Positions 18,582 through 28,708 are shown, counted from the stretch's first letter. The stretch: DNA of 64,000 nt from Sinorhizobium fredii USDA 257 (GCF_000265205.3 NC_018000.1:744001-808000); one strand, 5' to 3'. Notes: generated by a model from the sequence alone, not told the origin. Numbers and translations: made by a program.

Positions 18582-19004
18582 ATGTACAGGAAGATTATCG
18601 TCCCGATCGCGATGGATCAGCTCGAACACGGCGAATCCGTTCTCGGCATCGCCGAAAAACTGATCGACGAGGGAGGGGAGATCATCCTTCTCAACGTTGT
18701 CGAGGATCTCAACGCCTATGCTCAGGGCTATATGATCGTCGATTTCCCGCTCGAGATGATCGAGGAATCGCGCAGGCATGCGGTCAAGACGCTGGAGGCG
18801 ATGAAGACCAAGCATGGCATCAAAGGCCGGATTGAAATCCGCACCGGCGGGGCGGCCGGCACAATCAACGCGCTCGCCAAGGAAGAGAACGCGGACCTGG
18901 TGATCATCGCGTCGCATCGTCCGGGGCTGATAGACTATTTCATCGGTTCGACTGCCAGCCGCGTGGTCAGCCACTGCCCCTGCGCCGTTCTCGTCGATCG
19001 CTAA
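18582..19004 (+). CDS. Universal stress protein, UspA family
   Basis: 140 aa single Usp domain. The N-terminal strand is MYRKIIVPIAMDQ, and the C-terminal half has ADLVIIASHRPG and GSTASRVVSHCPCAVLV, the G-S/T nucleotide loop of ATP-binding Usp proteins. These cytosolic proteins aid survival under starvation, redox or oxygen stress. The start is set by the domain boundary and aaggag upstream; in-frame upstream sequence is not conserved in appearance. A DksA-like gene follows after 58 bases, probably co-transcribed behind the FNR/FixK-like box. Confidence 0.9.
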   Translation: MYRKIIVPIAMDQLEHGESVLGIAEKLIDEGGEIILLNVVEDLNAYAQGYMIVDFPLEMIEESRRHAVKTLEAMKTKHGIKGRIEIRTGGAAGTINALAKEENADLVIIASHRPGLIDYFIGSTASRVVSHCPCAVLVDR

Positions 19005-19062
19005 CCAACAAGAAGAATGCGGTACGGCTTTGCCGTGCCGCGACCCCAAGGGAGCTCCCGCA

Positions 19063-19407
19063 ATGGACAAATACGCGCTTGATGATTTCCGCGAAAAGCT
19101 TCTGCGCCGCAAAGACGAACTCTATGGCCGTCTGGTGAAGATCGAAGAAGACCTGGACCAGCCGATGAATGCCGACGTGCCGGACCGCGTCACAGAGCGG
19201 GAAAACGACGAAGTGCTGGAAGGACTCGGCCTGGCAGGCCAGGGCGAGATCCGCGCCATCGATGCGGCGCTCGACCGGATTGCAGCCGGAACCTACGGAA
19301 TCTGCGCGCGTTGCGGGGACCCCATATCCCAGGAACGGTTGCACGCGGTGCCGCATGCGCCGCTCTGCCAGACCTGCGCCGCCGAAGTTGCTTCCCGCAC
19401 GCGATGA
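19063..19407 (+). CDS. DksA/TraR-type zinc-finger protein
   Basis: 114 aa, shorter than DksA (about 150). It has an N-terminal helical hairpin (YALDDFREKLLRRKDELYGR..) and a C4 zinc finger starting CARCGDPIS and closing CQTC. The segment RVTERENDEVLE gives acidic residues toward the coiled-coil tip, but the exact DxxDxA motif of DksA is not evident, so polymerase secondary-channel activity is uncertain. Small DksA-like proteins of this kind often accompany stress genes. aagggag precedes the ATG. Likely in one transcript with the upstream usp gene. Confidence 0.87.
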   Translation: MDKYALDDFREKLLRRKDELYGRLVKIEEDLDQPMNADVPDRVTERENDEVLEGLGLAGQGEIRAIDAALDRIAAGTYGICARCGDPISQERLHAVPHAPLCQTCAAEVASRTR

Positions 19408-19682
19408 AGGCGACCCTTCGCGGCGGCGGCATGGGCTCTCGGCCGGGCTGTGGTCACACGTTCCCACCTGATGTGACCGCGTTGGCGGGAGCAGGCCAAT
19501 TGTTGTAATGCGTTGCAGAATTTGATCCTTTCGCCCCAATCCGGTGCTTTGCCGGCAAAGATCTCTGTGGCACGATGTATCCGTGCATCGGCAGGGGCCA
19601 CGGGGGGCGAGTTATTCGAGCCAGCTTATTGTGGTCCAGGACCCTTGCTGACATCGGAGCGATGCGGATCTGGAGGGGCCGC

Positions 19683-20345
19683 GTGGAGAGCAGCGAGGTC
19701 AAATGGAGCTATGACCGGTCGGAATTGATCGCCGACGGAATTGTCCACGGCATCGGCCTTTCCGCCGCGCTCGTTGGCGTCACAGCCCTGATTTTCTATG
19801 CAACGGTCTGGAGCACCTCTGGACAGCTTGCCGCCGCCTCGATCTATGGTGCGGGTCTGGTCCTCACCCTATCGGTCTCGTTTCTCTACAATCTCTATCC
19901 CGTCTGCCGGACGAAGTGGCTGCTGCGTCGCCTGGACCATTCCGCCATCTTCGTGCTGATCGCCGCAACCTACACGCCCTTTCTCCAGCGCGGCTGGGAC
20001 GATCCGTTCCTGTTTTCGATGCTCATAGGCATGTGGGCGGTCGCCCTCCTCGGCATCGCGATCAAGTGTCTTTTACCAGGACGATTCGACCGGTTGGCGA
20101 TCCTTCTCTACCTGGCCATGGGCTGGGGCGGCGTCCTTGCTGCAAAATCCTTGTTCGCCGCCCTGAGCGCAACGACCTTGGTTCTCGTCGTCGTCGGCGG
20201 CCTCATCTATTCGGTCGGCATCATTTTCCACGTCTGGGAGCGGCTACGCTTCCAGAACGCCATCTGGCACGGCTTCGTCGTTGCCGGCTCGGCCGTGCAC
20301 TATTCCGCCGTCCTCAGCTGCATCAGCGGTGCGTCCGCCGCGTGA
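19683..20345 (+). CDS. Hemolysin III / PAQR-type membrane protein
   Basis: 220 aa membrane protein with seven hydrophobic segments. Family motifs are ELIADGIVHGIG (first His), FLYNLYP, WLLRRLDHSAIFVLIAATYT and the late IFHVWERLRFQNAIWHGFVV with probable metal-binding histidines. Called hemolysin III/TrhA; its role is membrane lipid homeostasis in some bacteria rather than proven haemolysis. The start is a GTG at 19683, because ggaggggccgc lies directly in front; ATG 19662 is an alternative with poor spacing. Confidence 0.85.
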   Translation: MESSEVKWSYDRSELIADGIVHGIGLSAALVGVTALIFYATVWSTSGQLAAASIYGAGLVLTLSVSFLYNLYPVCRTKWLLRRLDHSAIFVLIAATYTPFLQRGWDDPFLFSMLIGMWAVALLGIAIKCLLPGRFDRLAILLYLAMGWGGVLAAKSLFAALSATTLVLVVVGGLIYSVGIIFHVWERLRFQNAIWHGFVVAGSAVHYSAVLSCISGASAA

Positions 20346-20368
20346 TCGGGGGATCGGCAGGCTTCCAC

Positions 20369-20863
20369 TCACTCAGGAGCCTGGCAATTGTCCGAGGGGC
20401 GCAGCGCCGCAGCCATGCGCGAGATGACGCCGTCGAAGCTCGTCAGCTTCGATTTGCGATACTGCAGCCGGAAATAGGCGGCGCTGCCGTCGCAGAGCGC
20501 GATCGCCCGGGTGTAGAAGACCTCCCGGCCACGAGCACCGGAGAAGCTCGCCCAAGCGGGCGTGACGCGCGAGTAGAGAATTCGCCAATCGTCGTCTCTC
20601 TCGTAGCCGATCCGGTCGGCGACGTCGGTCTCGAAATCGCCGGCGGGAGGGTGAGTGCCGAACACCATCAGCGTCGCGCCATTGTCGTCGGCATGGAAAC
20701 TCGCGCCGTCGTTATTGTCGGCCTGCTGGTGCATCTCGAACCCCGGCGGAATCTCGACCGTGTAGCCAAAGCGGGGATTGGAATAGGGATGCCAGTCGTC
20801 CTGCGCGGCAGCGGGCAGGAGGGGCCCGAAGAGAAGAGCGATTGCAAAATAGACGCGGCGCAT
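20369..20863 (-). CDS. Periplasmic hypothetical protein
   Basis: 164 aa with a signal peptide (MRRVYFAIALLFGPLLPAAA, then QDD). The mature part begins DWHPYSNPRFGYTVEIPPGF, a pattern common to exported rhizobial unknowns that fold like PsbP/serine-hydrolase accessory domains, and contains two cysteines (LCDGSAAYF and DNCQAPE) that could pair. Function unknown. Convergent with the hemolysin III gene, whose stop is 23 bases away. The start is set by the signal peptide. Confidence 0.7.
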   Translation of the reverse strand: MRRVYFAIALLFGPLLPAAAQDDWHPYSNPRFGYTVEIPPGFEMHQQADNNDGASFHADDNGATLMVFGTHPPAGDFETDVADRIGYERDDDWRILYSRVTPAWASFSGARGREVFYTRAIALCDGSAAYFRLQYRKSKLTSFDGVISRMAAALRPSDNCQAPE

Positions 20864-21059
20864 GCGGAGAGCATCCTTTGGTTTCTTACCTGCCGCTTTC
20901 CTTCGGAGAGTCGCGCGTTTCACGGGATGCGTAAAGGCCCCTTTGCAAAGACTGTCGGGTATCGCATAGGCTCTTCCCGAGCGCCCCGAGATCGACACCG
21001 ATTCGATAGTCCTGCCGTCACGCGTTATCTGTTCCCCGCGGAACAGGGACCTGCGTTTC

Positions 21060-21467
21060 TCAATCTTCCTCGAACGTCATTGCCGTGCCGTTCAGGCAGT
21101 AGCGCAAACCGGTCGGCGGAGGGCCGTCGGGGAAGACATGGCCGAGATGGGCATCGCATTCGGCGCAACGGATTTCCGTCCGCACCATGAAATGCGATCG
21201 ATCGACATACTCGGCAATCGCGTGCGCATCGATCGGAGCGAAATAACTCGGCCAGCCGCAGCCGGAATCGAATTTCGTGTCGGAACGGAAGAGCGCCCGG
21301 CCGCAGCAGACGCAGCTATAGGTGCCGTGTCGCTTCTCGTTGAGAAATGGACCGGTGAAGGGGCGTTCCGTGCCATGTTCGCGCGTGACGCGGTATTGTT
21401 CCGGTGTCAGCTGGGCCCGCCACTCCGCGTCCGTCTTCTGCATACTCCGCGCTCCGGCGTCGGCCAT
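21060..21467 (-). CDS. msrB: Peptide-methionine (R)-S-oxide reductase MsrB
   Basis: 135 aa cytosolic repair enzyme reducing methionine-R-sulfoxide. The zinc cysteines are C52/C55 (CVCCG) and C101/C104 (CAECD); the catalytic C124 is in RYCLNG, and C70 in DSGCGWPSY may be the resolving cysteine. GTSerPF-type motif HGTERPFTG is at 31-39. The start at 21467 has agggag nine bases upstream. Divergent from the mrp operon across 235 bp. Confidence 0.93.
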   Translation of the reverse strand: MADAGARSMQKTDAEWRAQLTPEQYRVTREHGTERPFTGPFLNEKRHGTYSCVCCGRALFRSDTKFDSGCGWPSYFAPIDAHAIAEYVDRSHFMVRTEIRCAECDAHLGHVFPDGPPPTGLRYCLNGTAMTFEED

Positions 21468-21702
21468 CGTCAAAACTCCCTTTCGATTGCGGCGATTATA
21501 TAGGAACGCGGCCGCGCGCCGGCAAACAGAGAAACGGCAGCCGCACACCAGCGGCTATCAACGGCTTTGTTGAATTTTGCGCAGTATAACCGCGCACGAG
21601 ACTGAGGACTGCGCCGATTTCTCTTGAGGCGAACCGGTCCTTCTTCTATGTCCGGTATCGAATTGACCAGATGATCAAAACGGGAAGGAGCATGCCAAGG
21701 CG

Positions 21703-24078
21703 ATGGATGTGACGGCCCTGACATTTCTGGCGCTCGCCCTTCCCTTCGCAGCGGCCCTCGTCGCACCTAGCCTGACGCGCCTACTCGGGCAGAATGCCGC
21801 CTGGGTTCTGGCTCTTGCGCCTGCGGCGATTTTCTTGCATTTCCTGCGCTTCCTTCCCGACGTCGCGCGCGGCGAAACTGTCACAGGCGGCTATGCGTGG
21901 ATACCGTCCTTCAATGTCAGCTTTTCCTGGCTGATCGATGGTTTGTCGCTCACCTTCGTGCTGCTGATTTCCGGCATCGGGGCGCTGATCGTCCTCTATT
22001 CGGGCGGCTATTTGAAAGGCCACCCGCAACAGGGACGCTTCTTCTCCTTCATCCTCATGTTCATGGGATCGATGCAGGGGCTCGTCGTCTCCGACAGCTT
22101 CCTGATGCTCTTCGTCTTCTGGGAACTGACGTCGATAACCTCCTTCCTGCTGATCGGCTTCGATCACGGCCGCGAGGCCGCGCGCCGTGCCGCCCTGCAG
22201 GCCCTGGTCGTGACCGGGGGAGGCGGTCTTCTCCTGCTCGCCGGGCTGCTGATCCTTTGGAATGTCAGCGGTGTCACGCAGCTTTCGCTGCTACTCTCGT
22301 TCGGTTCCGAGTTGAAGGAAAGCCCCTTCTATCTCGCCGCACTGCTGCTGGTCCTCGGCGGCGCCTTCACCAAGTCGGCCCAGTTTCCGTTTCACTTCTG
22401 GCTGCCGAATGCGATGGAGGCGCCGACACCGGTTTCCGCCTATCTGCATTCGGCGACGATGGTGAAGGCGGGCGTCTATCTGTTGATGCGCCTCAATCCG
22501 GTTCTTGGCGGAACGCCGGAATGGCAGCTCCTTCTGCCTCTCTTTGGCGGCGCGACGCTGGTGATCGGCGCGGCGCTTGCGGTGCGCGAGAGCGATTTGA
22601 AGCTGATGCTGGCCTACACGACGATGGCGTCGCTCGGCTTGCTGGTGATGTTGATTGGCCTCGGCTCGCCGCATGCGATCGAGGCGGCAGCGCTCTATCT
22701 CGTGGCACATGCGCTGTTCAAGGGCGCGCTGTTCATGGTGGCTGGTATCCTCGATCACGAAACGGGATCACGTGACCTTTCGCAACTCGGCGGCCTTCGC
22801 TCGGCAATGCCGCTGACCTTTGGTGTTGCTCTTGCCGCTGCGCTCTCCATGGGCGGCCTGCCGCCGTTCTTCGGCTTCCTCGCGAAGGAAGAGCTCTATG
22901 CCGCCTTCTCCGCGTTCGACCTGCGCTCTGGGCTCTTCGCGATGCTGACGGTCGTCGGCAACGCCCTGATGTTTGCCGTCGCCTTCGCGGTCGCGCTGAA
23001 GCCCTTCCTGGGGCCCCGGGTCAGCACGCCAAAGCATGTCCACGAGGCGCCGCTGCTTCTCTGGATCGGCCCGGCAATTCTCGCCCTGAAGGGGCTCTCC
23101 ATCGCGCTCATGTCCGGTCTCGCCCATCGGCTGATTTCGTCGCCAATGGCCTCGGCGATCGCCGGCGAGGCAAGGACGGTCGAGATATCGCTCGAGCCGC
23201 ATCTCGGACTGCCGCTCATGCTCTCCGCACTGACGACGGCGCTCGGCGTCGCCTTCTACGTCAATCTCGCCCGCTTGCGCGCGGCGATGACGGCAATCCT
23301 CGCCGATATCGGCTGGGGGCCGGACCAGGGCTTCGACCAATTCATGCGCGGCCTCGTGCGCCTTGCGGTCGCGCTGACGCGGCGACTGCAGGGCGGCCGC
23401 TTCGAAGTCTATATGACCGCTACCTTTGCGCTCGTCGCCGTCGTCCTGCTGGCAATACCGCTCCTCTACGGCGAGTTCCCGCGTGCTCCCTTCTTCTCGG
23501 CGGACGTTCCGGCCCACGAGCTTGCGATCATGGCGATCGCCGTCGCCGGTCTCCTCGCCGTCGTGGCCGCGTCCGACCGCCTCACCGCCATCGTCTCCCT
23601 CGGCATCCAGGGTTTTGCCGTCGCCGTGATCTACCTGCTTTACGGTGCGCCGGATCTGTCCTTCACGCAATTCATGATCGAGACCCTGTCGGTCGTCGTG
23701 CTGGCGCTGGTGATGACCCGTCTGCAGCTCTCGCCCGCCGACCACCGGCCGCTCCCGGAGAAGGTGCGCGATGTGGCCATAGCGCTTGCCTGCGGCTTCG
23801 GCTTCGGCCTGTTCCTGCTGAGGGTCACGGCTGTGCCCTTCGACAACACGCTGACGGAGTTCTTCAACCTTTACTCGAAATCGATCGCGCACGGGGCGAA
23901 TGTCGTCAACGTCATCATCGTCGATTTCCGCGGCACGGACACACTCGGCGAAATTGCCGTGGTGATGACCACCGGTCTCGCGATCCTGGCACTCGTGAGG
24001 CTCAGGGCCGGTTCGCTCAAGCGCGCCGTGGCCGCGGAGGTCGTCGCGGATGAACATGCGCCGGAGGAACGGGTATGA
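21703..24078 (+). CDS. mrpA: Mrp cation/proton antiporter subunit A
   Basis: 791 aa inner-membrane subunit of the multisubunit Mrp (Mnh/Pha) Na+ or K+/H+ antiporter, related to NuoL. About 20 membrane helices; the proton-translocating core includes [51 protein letters not shown] (shown in parts by key Glu, Lys and His residues at 22080-22470) and a C-terminal DUF4040-like region. An ATG at 21692 begins a seven-codon frame that ends just past the mrpA start, so translation may be coupled. It overlaps mrpB by four bases. In rhizobia these systems serve pH and salt tolerance. Confidence 0.92.
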   Translation: MDVTALTFLALALPFAAALVAPSLTRLLGQNAAWVLALAPAAIFLHFLRFLPDVARGETVTGGYAWIPSFNVSFSWLIDGLSLTFVLLISGIGALIVLYSGGYLKGHPQQGRFFSFILMFMGSMQGLVVSDSFLMLFVFWELTSITSFLLIGFDHGREAARRAALQALVVTGGGGLLLLAGLLILWNVSGVTQLSLLLSFGSELKESPFYLAALLLVLGGAFTKSAQFPFHFWLPNAMEAPTPVSAYLHSATMVKAGVYLLMRLNPVLGGTPEWQLLLPLFGGATLVIGAALAVRESDLKLMLAYTTMASLGLLVMLIGLGSPHAIEAAALYLVAHALFKGALFMVAGILDHETGSRDLSQLGGLRSAMPLTFGVALAAALSMGGLPPFFGFLAKEELYAAFSAFDLRSGLFAMLTVVGNALMFAVAFAVALKPFLGPRVSTPKHVHEAPLLLWIGPAILALKGLSIALMSGLAHRLISSPMASAIAGEARTVEISLEPHLGLPLMLSALTTALGVAFYVNLARLRAAMTAILADIGWGPDQGFDQFMRGLVRLAVALTRRLQGGRFEVYMTATFALVAVVLLAIPLLYGEFPRAPFFSADVPAHELAIMAIAVAGLLAVVAASDRLTAIVSLGIQGFAVAVIYLLYGAPDLSFTQFMIETLSVVVLALVMTRLQLSPADHRPLPEKVRDVAIALACGFGFGLFLLRVTAVPFDNTLTEFFNLYSKSIAHGANVVNVIIVDFRGTDTLGEIAVVMTTGLAILALVRLRAGSLKRAVAAEVVADEHAPEERV

Positions 24079-24494
24079 AGTCGCTGATCTTCCGCACGGT
24101 TGCGCCGGTGCTGACGAGCCTGATGATGCTCTTCTCCATCTTCGTGCTGTTGCGCGGCCATAACGAGCCGGGCGGCGGCTTCATCGGCGGCTTGATCGCC
24201 GTTTCGGCTTTGGCGATCTATGGCATGGCACACGGTGTCGAGACGGTAAGGCGGGCCATCTTCTTCCATCCGATGGCAATTGCCGGGGCCGGGCTCTTTA
24301 CAGCGACGTTTGCGGGCCTGCTCTCGATTGTCGCGGGGGTCCCGTTCATGACGGGGCTGTGGATCTATCCGTCGATCTTCGGCATCGAGGTTCCGCTCTC
24401 GACTCCCTTCCTGTTCGATGCTGGCGTCTACCTGGTCGTGGTGGGCGCCATCAGTTCGATCGTGCTGTCGCTCGAAGAGCGGGGAGGTGAGTGA
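24075..24494 (+). CDS. mrpB: Mrp antiporter subunit B
   Basis: 139 aa membrane protein with four helices and the MnhB signature [20 protein letters not shown] near residue 28. It is a necessary small subunit of the Mrp complex. ATGA overlaps with mrpA upstream and with the mrpC frame downstream indicate translational coupling in the operon mrpA-B-(CD)-E-F-G. Confidence 0.9.
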   Translation: MKSLIFRTVAPVLTSLMMLFSIFVLLRGHNEPGGGFIGGLIAVSALAIYGMAHGVETVRRAIFFHPMAIAGAGLFTATFAGLLSIVAGVPFMTGLWIYPSIFGIEVPLSTPFLFDAGVYLVVVGAISSIVLSLEERGGE

Positions 24495-26431
24495 TGGAGG
24501 CCTGGTTTGCCTTGCTCGTCGGCATCTTCTTCAGCGTTGCCGTCTACCTCATGCTCTCGAAATTCATCATCCGCGTGCTCTTGGGCGTTGCAGTGCTCGG
24601 CAATGCGGTGAACTTGCTGATCTTTACGGGAGGCCGTCTGACGCGGGACGTGCCGCCGGTCATACCCGAAGGGGCCGATGCGCTCGCCGCTCCCGCAGCC
24701 AACGCACTCCCCCAGGCGTTGATCCTGACGGCAATCGTCATTTCCTTTTCCTTCTTCGCCTTCCTGCTCGTTCTTTCCTGGCGCGCCTATCGCGATCTCG
24801 CAACCGACAACACGGACGAAATGCGCGTCGCCGAACCGGTGGATGAACCGGTCCCCCGCTTGGATATTGACCGCGCCATGGCCGCTTCGATCTCACCTTC
24901 CGCCGATCTTTCCGCTGCGCTCGTTCAGGCGCCGCCGACGGTGGCCGCATGGCTGGTGATCCTGCCGGTCGCCTGGTGCCTTGCGATCGGCGCGCTCCTC
25001 GTCATGCTGCGCCGCCCGATCGGCATTCATCCGGCCATTACCATCATCGGCCTTGCCGGGCTCGTCCTGGTCAATGGGCTGCTTCTCAAGGAGGTCGCCG
25101 AGAACGGGCCGCTTACCATGGTAATGGGGCGCTGGTTGCCTCCCTTCGGCATCGCATTCACCGCCGACCTGACAGGGGCGCTGTTCGCCTTTGCCGCATC
25201 GCTTGTCGCGCTCGTGGCCGGCGTCTTCTCGCTTGGCGACATCAATGACAGTGGTCGTCGCTACGGTTTCTATCCGCTGCTGATGCTGCTGATGGCCGGC
25301 GTGTCGGGGGCTTTTCTGACCGGCGATATCTTTAATCTCTATGTCTGGTTCGAGGTGCTGCTGATCTCGTCCTTCGGCCTTCTCGTCCTGGGCTCCGAAC
25401 CGGAGCAGATCGATGGAACAGTAAAATACGGGTTCCTCAATCTGGTCGGCACGACGCTGTTCCTGATAGCGACCGGCTACCTCTACGCCGTGTTCGGGAC
25501 GCTCAACATGGCGGATATCGCCAGAAAGGCCGAGGGACTGCGCGACAGTGTTCCGCTGGTGACGCTGGCGGGTCTTTTCACGCTCGCCTTTGCCATGAAG
25601 GCGGCGGCCTTCCCGGTGAATTTTTGGCTGCCGGCCTCCTACCATACCCCCCGCGTCGTCGTGTCCGCGCTTTTCGGAGGCTTGCTCACCAAGGTCGGCG
25701 TCTACGCCCTGGTGCGCGTGATGGTCATGCTCTTCCCGGTGGAAAGGGAAGAACTGAGTTTCATTCTGGCCGTTGCAGGAGCTCTGACGATGATTGTCGG
25801 CGTGCTCGGCGCAATGGCGCAGACGGATTTCCGCCGCATTCTCGGCTACCTCATTGTCTCCGGCATCGGCTCGATGCTCGCCGGTATCGCCGTCGGTGGA
25901 CCCGGCGGCATTGGGGGTGCAATCTTCTATGCGCTGCATTCCATGCTCGTGATAACCGGCCTCTACTTCGCCTCCGGCATCGCCATGCGTCTCGGCGGAA
26001 GCGCCTCGATCGCCACCCTTGCCGGCCTTTACCGTCGGCATGCCGGATTTGCCGCGCTCACCTTGATGTTATGTTTTGCCGTCTCGGGGCTCCCGCCCTT
26101 TTCCGGCTTCTGGCCAAAGGTCATGCTCGTCAAGGCCGCGCTTGATATCGGCGCCTGGTGGCTTGCCGCGGCGCTTCTTCTTGCTGGCTTCTTGACGACG
26201 ATTGTCACCGGCCGCCTTTTCCTGTTGGCTTTCTGGCGGGAGGGGACGCGCGCCGGCAGCGAGGCGGTGTCGCTGTCGCCCGCGGCGTTGGCCCCGCTGG
26301 CGGTGCTTACCGGGCTGACTTTGTTGATCGGCCTTTACCCCGAGCCGCTGCTGGCGATGATTCAAAACGCGGCAGCAGGCCTTGCGGAGCCGTCGGCCTA
26401 TGTGAATTCGGTCTTTCCGGGAGGGCCGTGA
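24491..26431 (+). CDS. Mrp antiporter subunits C and D read as one frame (probable frameshift fusion)
   Basis: 646 aa. Residues 1 to about 125 are MrpC (NuoK-like, three helices, [16 protein letters not shown] and [13 protein letters not shown]). Residues 130-646 are MrpD (NuoN-like, [21 protein letters not shown] and [15 protein letters not shown]). These are normally separate genes. The join at 24851-24880 holds a run of five C; one extra C there would end mrpC with V-P-P-L-G-Y-stop at TGA 24868-24870, and ATG 24878 would start mrpD nine bases on. The fusion is therefore probably a one-base loss, real or a sequencing error. Whether a true fusion works is unknown. It ends in TGATG overlapping mrpE. 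Confidence 0.85.
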   Translation: MMEAWFALLVGIFFSVAVYLMLSKFIIRVLLGVAVLGNAVNLLIFTGGRLTRDVPPVIPEGADALAAPAANALPQALILTAIVISFSFFAFLLVLSWRAYRDLATDNTDEMRVAEPVDEPVPRLDIDRAMAASISPSADLSAALVQAPPTVAAWLVILPVAWCLAIGALLVMLRRPIGIHPAITIIGLAGLVLVNGLLLKEVAENGPLTMVMGRWLPPFGIAFTADLTGALFAFAASLVALVAGVFSLGDINDSGRRYGFYPLLMLLMAGVSGAFLTGDIFNLYVWFEVLLISSFGLLVLGSEPEQIDGTVKYGFLNLVGTTLFLIATGYLYAVFGTLNMADIARKAEGLRDSVPLVTLAGLFTLAFAMKAAAFPVNFWLPASYHTPRVVVSALFGGLLTKVGVYALVRVMVMLFPVEREELSFILAVAGALTMIVGVLGAMAQTDFRRILGYLIVSGIGSMLAGIAVGGPGGIGGAIFYALHSMLVITGLYFASGIAMRLGGSASIATLAGLYRRHAGFAALTLMLCFAVSGLPPFSGFWPKVMLVKAALDIGAWWLAAALLLAGFLTTIVTGRLFLLAFWREGTRAGSEAVSLSPAALAPLAVLTGLTLLIGLYPEPLLAMIQNAAAGLAEPSAYVNSVFPGGP

Positions 26432-26907
26432 TGAAATTCCTGCAGATCAATCTGCTTTTCACCGTTCTTTGGGGTGCCATCAGCGCCAGTTTCACGCCGA
26501 CGAACCTCATGCTCGGCTTTGCTGTCGGCGCTTTGTCCCTGTGGCTGATCCGGCGCGAGCTGCAGCCGGTGACCTATCCCCTCAGACCGTTGCGGCTGGC
26601 TCTGCTTGCGGCACTGTTCTTCAAGGAGCTTGCCGTCTCGGCCGTCAAGGTCGCCATCCTCGTCCTGCGCTCGCGCATGGGCTTGAAACCCGGCATCTTC
26701 GCCTATCCGCTGACTGCCAAGAGCGATTTCGAGATCACCTTGCTCGCCAATCTTATCACGCTCACGCCCGGCACGCTTTCCGTTGACGTGTCCGAGGACC
26801 GCAAGATCCTCTATGTGCACGCGCTCGATTGCGCCGATCCGGGCGCCCTGCGGCAGGACATCGCACGTGGCTTCGAGCGGCGCATCCGGGAGGCTTTCGA
26901 ACGATGA
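26431..26907 (+). CDS. mrpE: Mrp antiporter subunit E
   Basis: 158 aa membrane subunit. MnhE pattern: two to three N-terminal helices ([34 protein letters not shown]), then [16 protein letters not shown] and the conserved [18 protein letters not shown] segment. Its start overlaps the mrpCD stop by one base (TGATG) and its stop overlaps mrpF by four (ATGA). Upstream in-frame extension lies inside mrpD and is rejected. Confidence 0.9.
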   Translation: MKFLQINLLFTVLWGAISASFTPTNLMLGFAVGALSLWLIRRELQPVTYPLRPLRLALLAALFFKELAVSAVKVAILVLRSRMGLKPGIFAYPLTAKSDFEITLLANLITLTPGTLSVDVSEDRKILYVHALDCADPGALRQDIARGFERRIREAFER

Positions 26908-27275
26908 CGCCCGGAACGGTTCTGGCCGCAGCGACTAGTCTCGCGCTCCTGCTCCTGTCTCTCGCTCTCTTGATGACGGTGCTGCGCATTATCCGCGGGC
27001 CGACATTGCCGGATCGGGTGCTCGGTCTCGATATGCTGGTCGCGATCGCGATCGGCTTCATCGCGGTCATCGCCATCAAGACCGGCTTCAACCTTTATAT
27101 CGACATCGGAATCGCCCTTGGTCTCGTCGGCTTCCTCGCGACCGTCGCCTTCGCGCGCTTCATCCTGACACGCGGCCTCGCGCCGGAGCAAACAGGAGAA
27201 CGCGCAGCCCTGATGGGGGCAAAGGCAGCTGTCAAGCGGGAGGCAACCCGCCGCAAACGCCGGGGAGGCCGCTGA
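26904..27275 (+). CDS. mrpF: Mrp antiporter subunit F
   Basis: 123 aa with three membrane helices and the MnhF core [23 protein letters not shown], then [24 protein letters not shown]. The tail is basic ([11 protein letters not shown]), longer than in many MrpF proteins. The start at 26904 is set by ATGA overlap with mrpE and by homology. Confidence 0.9.
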   Translation: MTPGTVLAAATSLALLLLSLALLMTVLRIIRGPTLPDRVLGLDMLVAIAIGFIAVIAIKTGFNLYIDIGIALGLVGFLATVAFARFILTRGLAPEQTGERAALMGAKAAVKREATRRKRRGGR

Positions 27276-27634
27276 TGGGGACCCTTATCGTTGCCGGGAT
27301 TACATTGCTGGTCGCGATCATCATCGTGGTTGGTGCGTGCTTTTCGCTGTTGGCGGCGCTGGGTCTCCTCCGCTTCCCGGATCTTTACACGCGCATGCAC
27401 GCGGCCTCGAAAGCGGGCACCGTCGGTTCCGGCCTGCTGTTGGTCGCAGCCGGGCTGCATTCGCTCGACCCTGCCATTTTCATCCGCTCACTTGCCGGCT
27501 TCGTTTTTCTGGTGCTGACGGCGCCGATCTCGGCCCATCTGTTGGCGAAGGCTGCACATCAGGCGGGTTACAGGATGACGAAACTGTCGGTTATAGATCA
27601 GCTGCCAAAAATGGAAGAGCCGCGGCGGCATTGA
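27275..27634 (+). CDS. mrpG: Mrp antiporter subunit G
   Basis: 119 aa, three membrane helices, with the MnhG signature [22 protein letters not shown] near residue 30. Last gene of the antiporter operon, joined to mrpF by a TGATG overlap. No clear intrinsic terminator follows; the region downstream is the long leader of mucR. Confidence 0.9.
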   Translation: MGTLIVAGITLLVAIIIVVGACFSLLAALGLLRFPDLYTRMHAASKAGTVGSGLLLVAAGLHSLDPAIFIRSLAGFVFLVLTAPISAHLLAKAAHQAGYRMTKLSVIDQLPKMEEPRRH

Positions 27635-28040
27635 TGGGCGGCATTTCTGTCTCTGTATTTCGGGACAATTCCGCCACAGGGCACATTTTTAGTGATCTGA
27701 AATAGATTTGCTGCTCATTGACAAAAATTATGTTTTGACATTTTGCAGATCAATGTTAAGCCAGTAACCGCAAAGTGTCGTCGTAATCAATACTTTGAAC
27801 TGGAATTCCAGCTTGAGTTGTGATTGTAACCGTTGCTTTGAGGTGCCGAAGGGTGCGGCATCTTGGTGACGGGTTTCGTTGTTGCGATTCGAGCCTTGAT
27901 GTTGCGGCGGGGCTATGCTCCCGTCGCGCGGTTATCGCTCAGTTCCTAGGCGGCAAGCGCTGTTCGGCGGCATTTTGGCATTTCCTCCCTCCTGAAACAC
28001 TGTTTCGGGTTTTGTTGCTGAATTCCGATAGGAGAAAAAA
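27635..28040. other. Long AT-rich leader/promoter region of mucR
   Basis: 406 bases without a gene, clearly more AT-rich than the rest of the window. It carries two TTGACA hexamers (27718-27723 and 27735-27740), several T and A tracts with TA steps, and a 12-base palindrome CTGGAATTCCAG (27800-27811). MucR/Ros proteins bind AT-rich DNA and repress their own genes, so this is probably the autoregulated mucR control region. I could not fix a -10 box. Confidence 0.55.
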
Positions 28041-28472
28041 ATGAGTGAGAATACGCTCGGTACGAGCAACGAACTCCTGGTTGAGCTGACGGCGGAAATC
28101 GTTGCCGCCTATGTGAGCAACCATGTGGTTCCTGTTGCCGAGTTGCCGACGCTGATAGCCGATGTCCATTCGGCGCTCAATAACACGACGGCTCCCACGC
28201 CCGTGGTCGTGCCGGTCGAAAAGCCGAAGCCGGCCGTCTCGGTTCGCAAGTCGGTGCAGGACGATCAGATCACCTGCCTCGAATGCGGGGGCACGTTCAA
28301 ATCGCTGAAGCGCCACTTGATGACCCACCACAATCTTTCGCCGGAAGAGTATCGCGAGAAGTGGGATCTGCCTGCGGACTATCCGATGGTGGCGCCGGCC
28401 TATGCGGAAGCCCGCTCGCGCCTCGCCAAGGAAATGGGACTCGGTCAGCGTCGCAAGCGTCGCGGCAAGTAA
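28041..28472 (+). CDS. mucR: Ros/MucR family zinc-finger transcriptional regulator
   Basis: 143 aa DNA-binding global regulator, in Sinorhizobium controlling exopolysaccharide (succinoglycan/galactoglucan) and motility genes. The prokaryotic zinc finger has C79-x2-C82 and H92 with H96/H97 ([19 protein letters not shown]), followed by the conserved basic region [20 protein letters not shown] and a terminal RRKRRGK. Length is exactly typical. A taggag site precedes the ATG. A terminator lies 105 bases after the stop. Confidence 0.93.
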   Translation: MSENTLGTSNELLVELTAEIVAAYVSNHVVPVAELPTLIADVHSALNNTTAPTPVVVPVEKPKPAVSVRKSVQDDQITCLECGGTFKSLKRHLMTHHNLSPEEYREKWDLPADYPMVAPAYAEARSRLAKEMGLGQRRKRRGK

Positions 28473-28502
28473 GCGGATTCGTTCGGCAGCCGACCGGGCG
28501 AA

Positions 28503-28533
28503 CTTCGGGCACAGTGACCTTCGGGCACAGTGA
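28503..28533 (+). repeat. Tandem duplication, two 16-base units
   Basis: CTTCGGGCACAGTGA occurs twice (28503-28517 and 28519-28533) separated by one C, just after mucR and before its terminator. Looks like a local slippage duplication. Confidence 0.8.
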
Positions 28534-28576
28534 ACCGATGCCTGAATAGCGGCAGGAGTTACTCACTTGAGGTGGA

Positions 28577-28603
28577 AGCCGGGCTGTTTCAGTCCGGCTT
28601 TTT
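28577..28603 (+). terminator. Intrinsic terminator of mucR
   Basis: AGCCGG (28577-28582) pairs with CCGGCT (28594-28599), followed by a five-T run including the stem end. It lies 105 bases downstream of the mucR stop. Confidence 0.8.
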
Positions 28604-28664
28604 ACTGCATGTTTCCTTACATCATATTCGGTCTAAGGATAAAAACATGCAACGAGTCAAAGTG

Positions 28665-28708
28665 CTACAGCGACCTTTGTGCGTCTGAAAAGACGCACGG
28701 CGCTGTAG
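28665..28708. repeat. Nested perfect palindrome, rhizobial extragenic-type element
   Basis: Outer arms CTACAGCG (28665-28672) and CGCTGTAG (28701-28708) enclose inner arms GTGCGTCT (28679-28686) and AGACGCAC (28691-28698) around GAAA. All 16 base pairs are perfect. From memory, sequences of this form recur between genes in Sinorhizobium. It sits between the mucR terminator and the 3' end of the sufE-like gene and could act as a bidirectional terminator or mRNA stabiliser. Confidence 0.7.
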
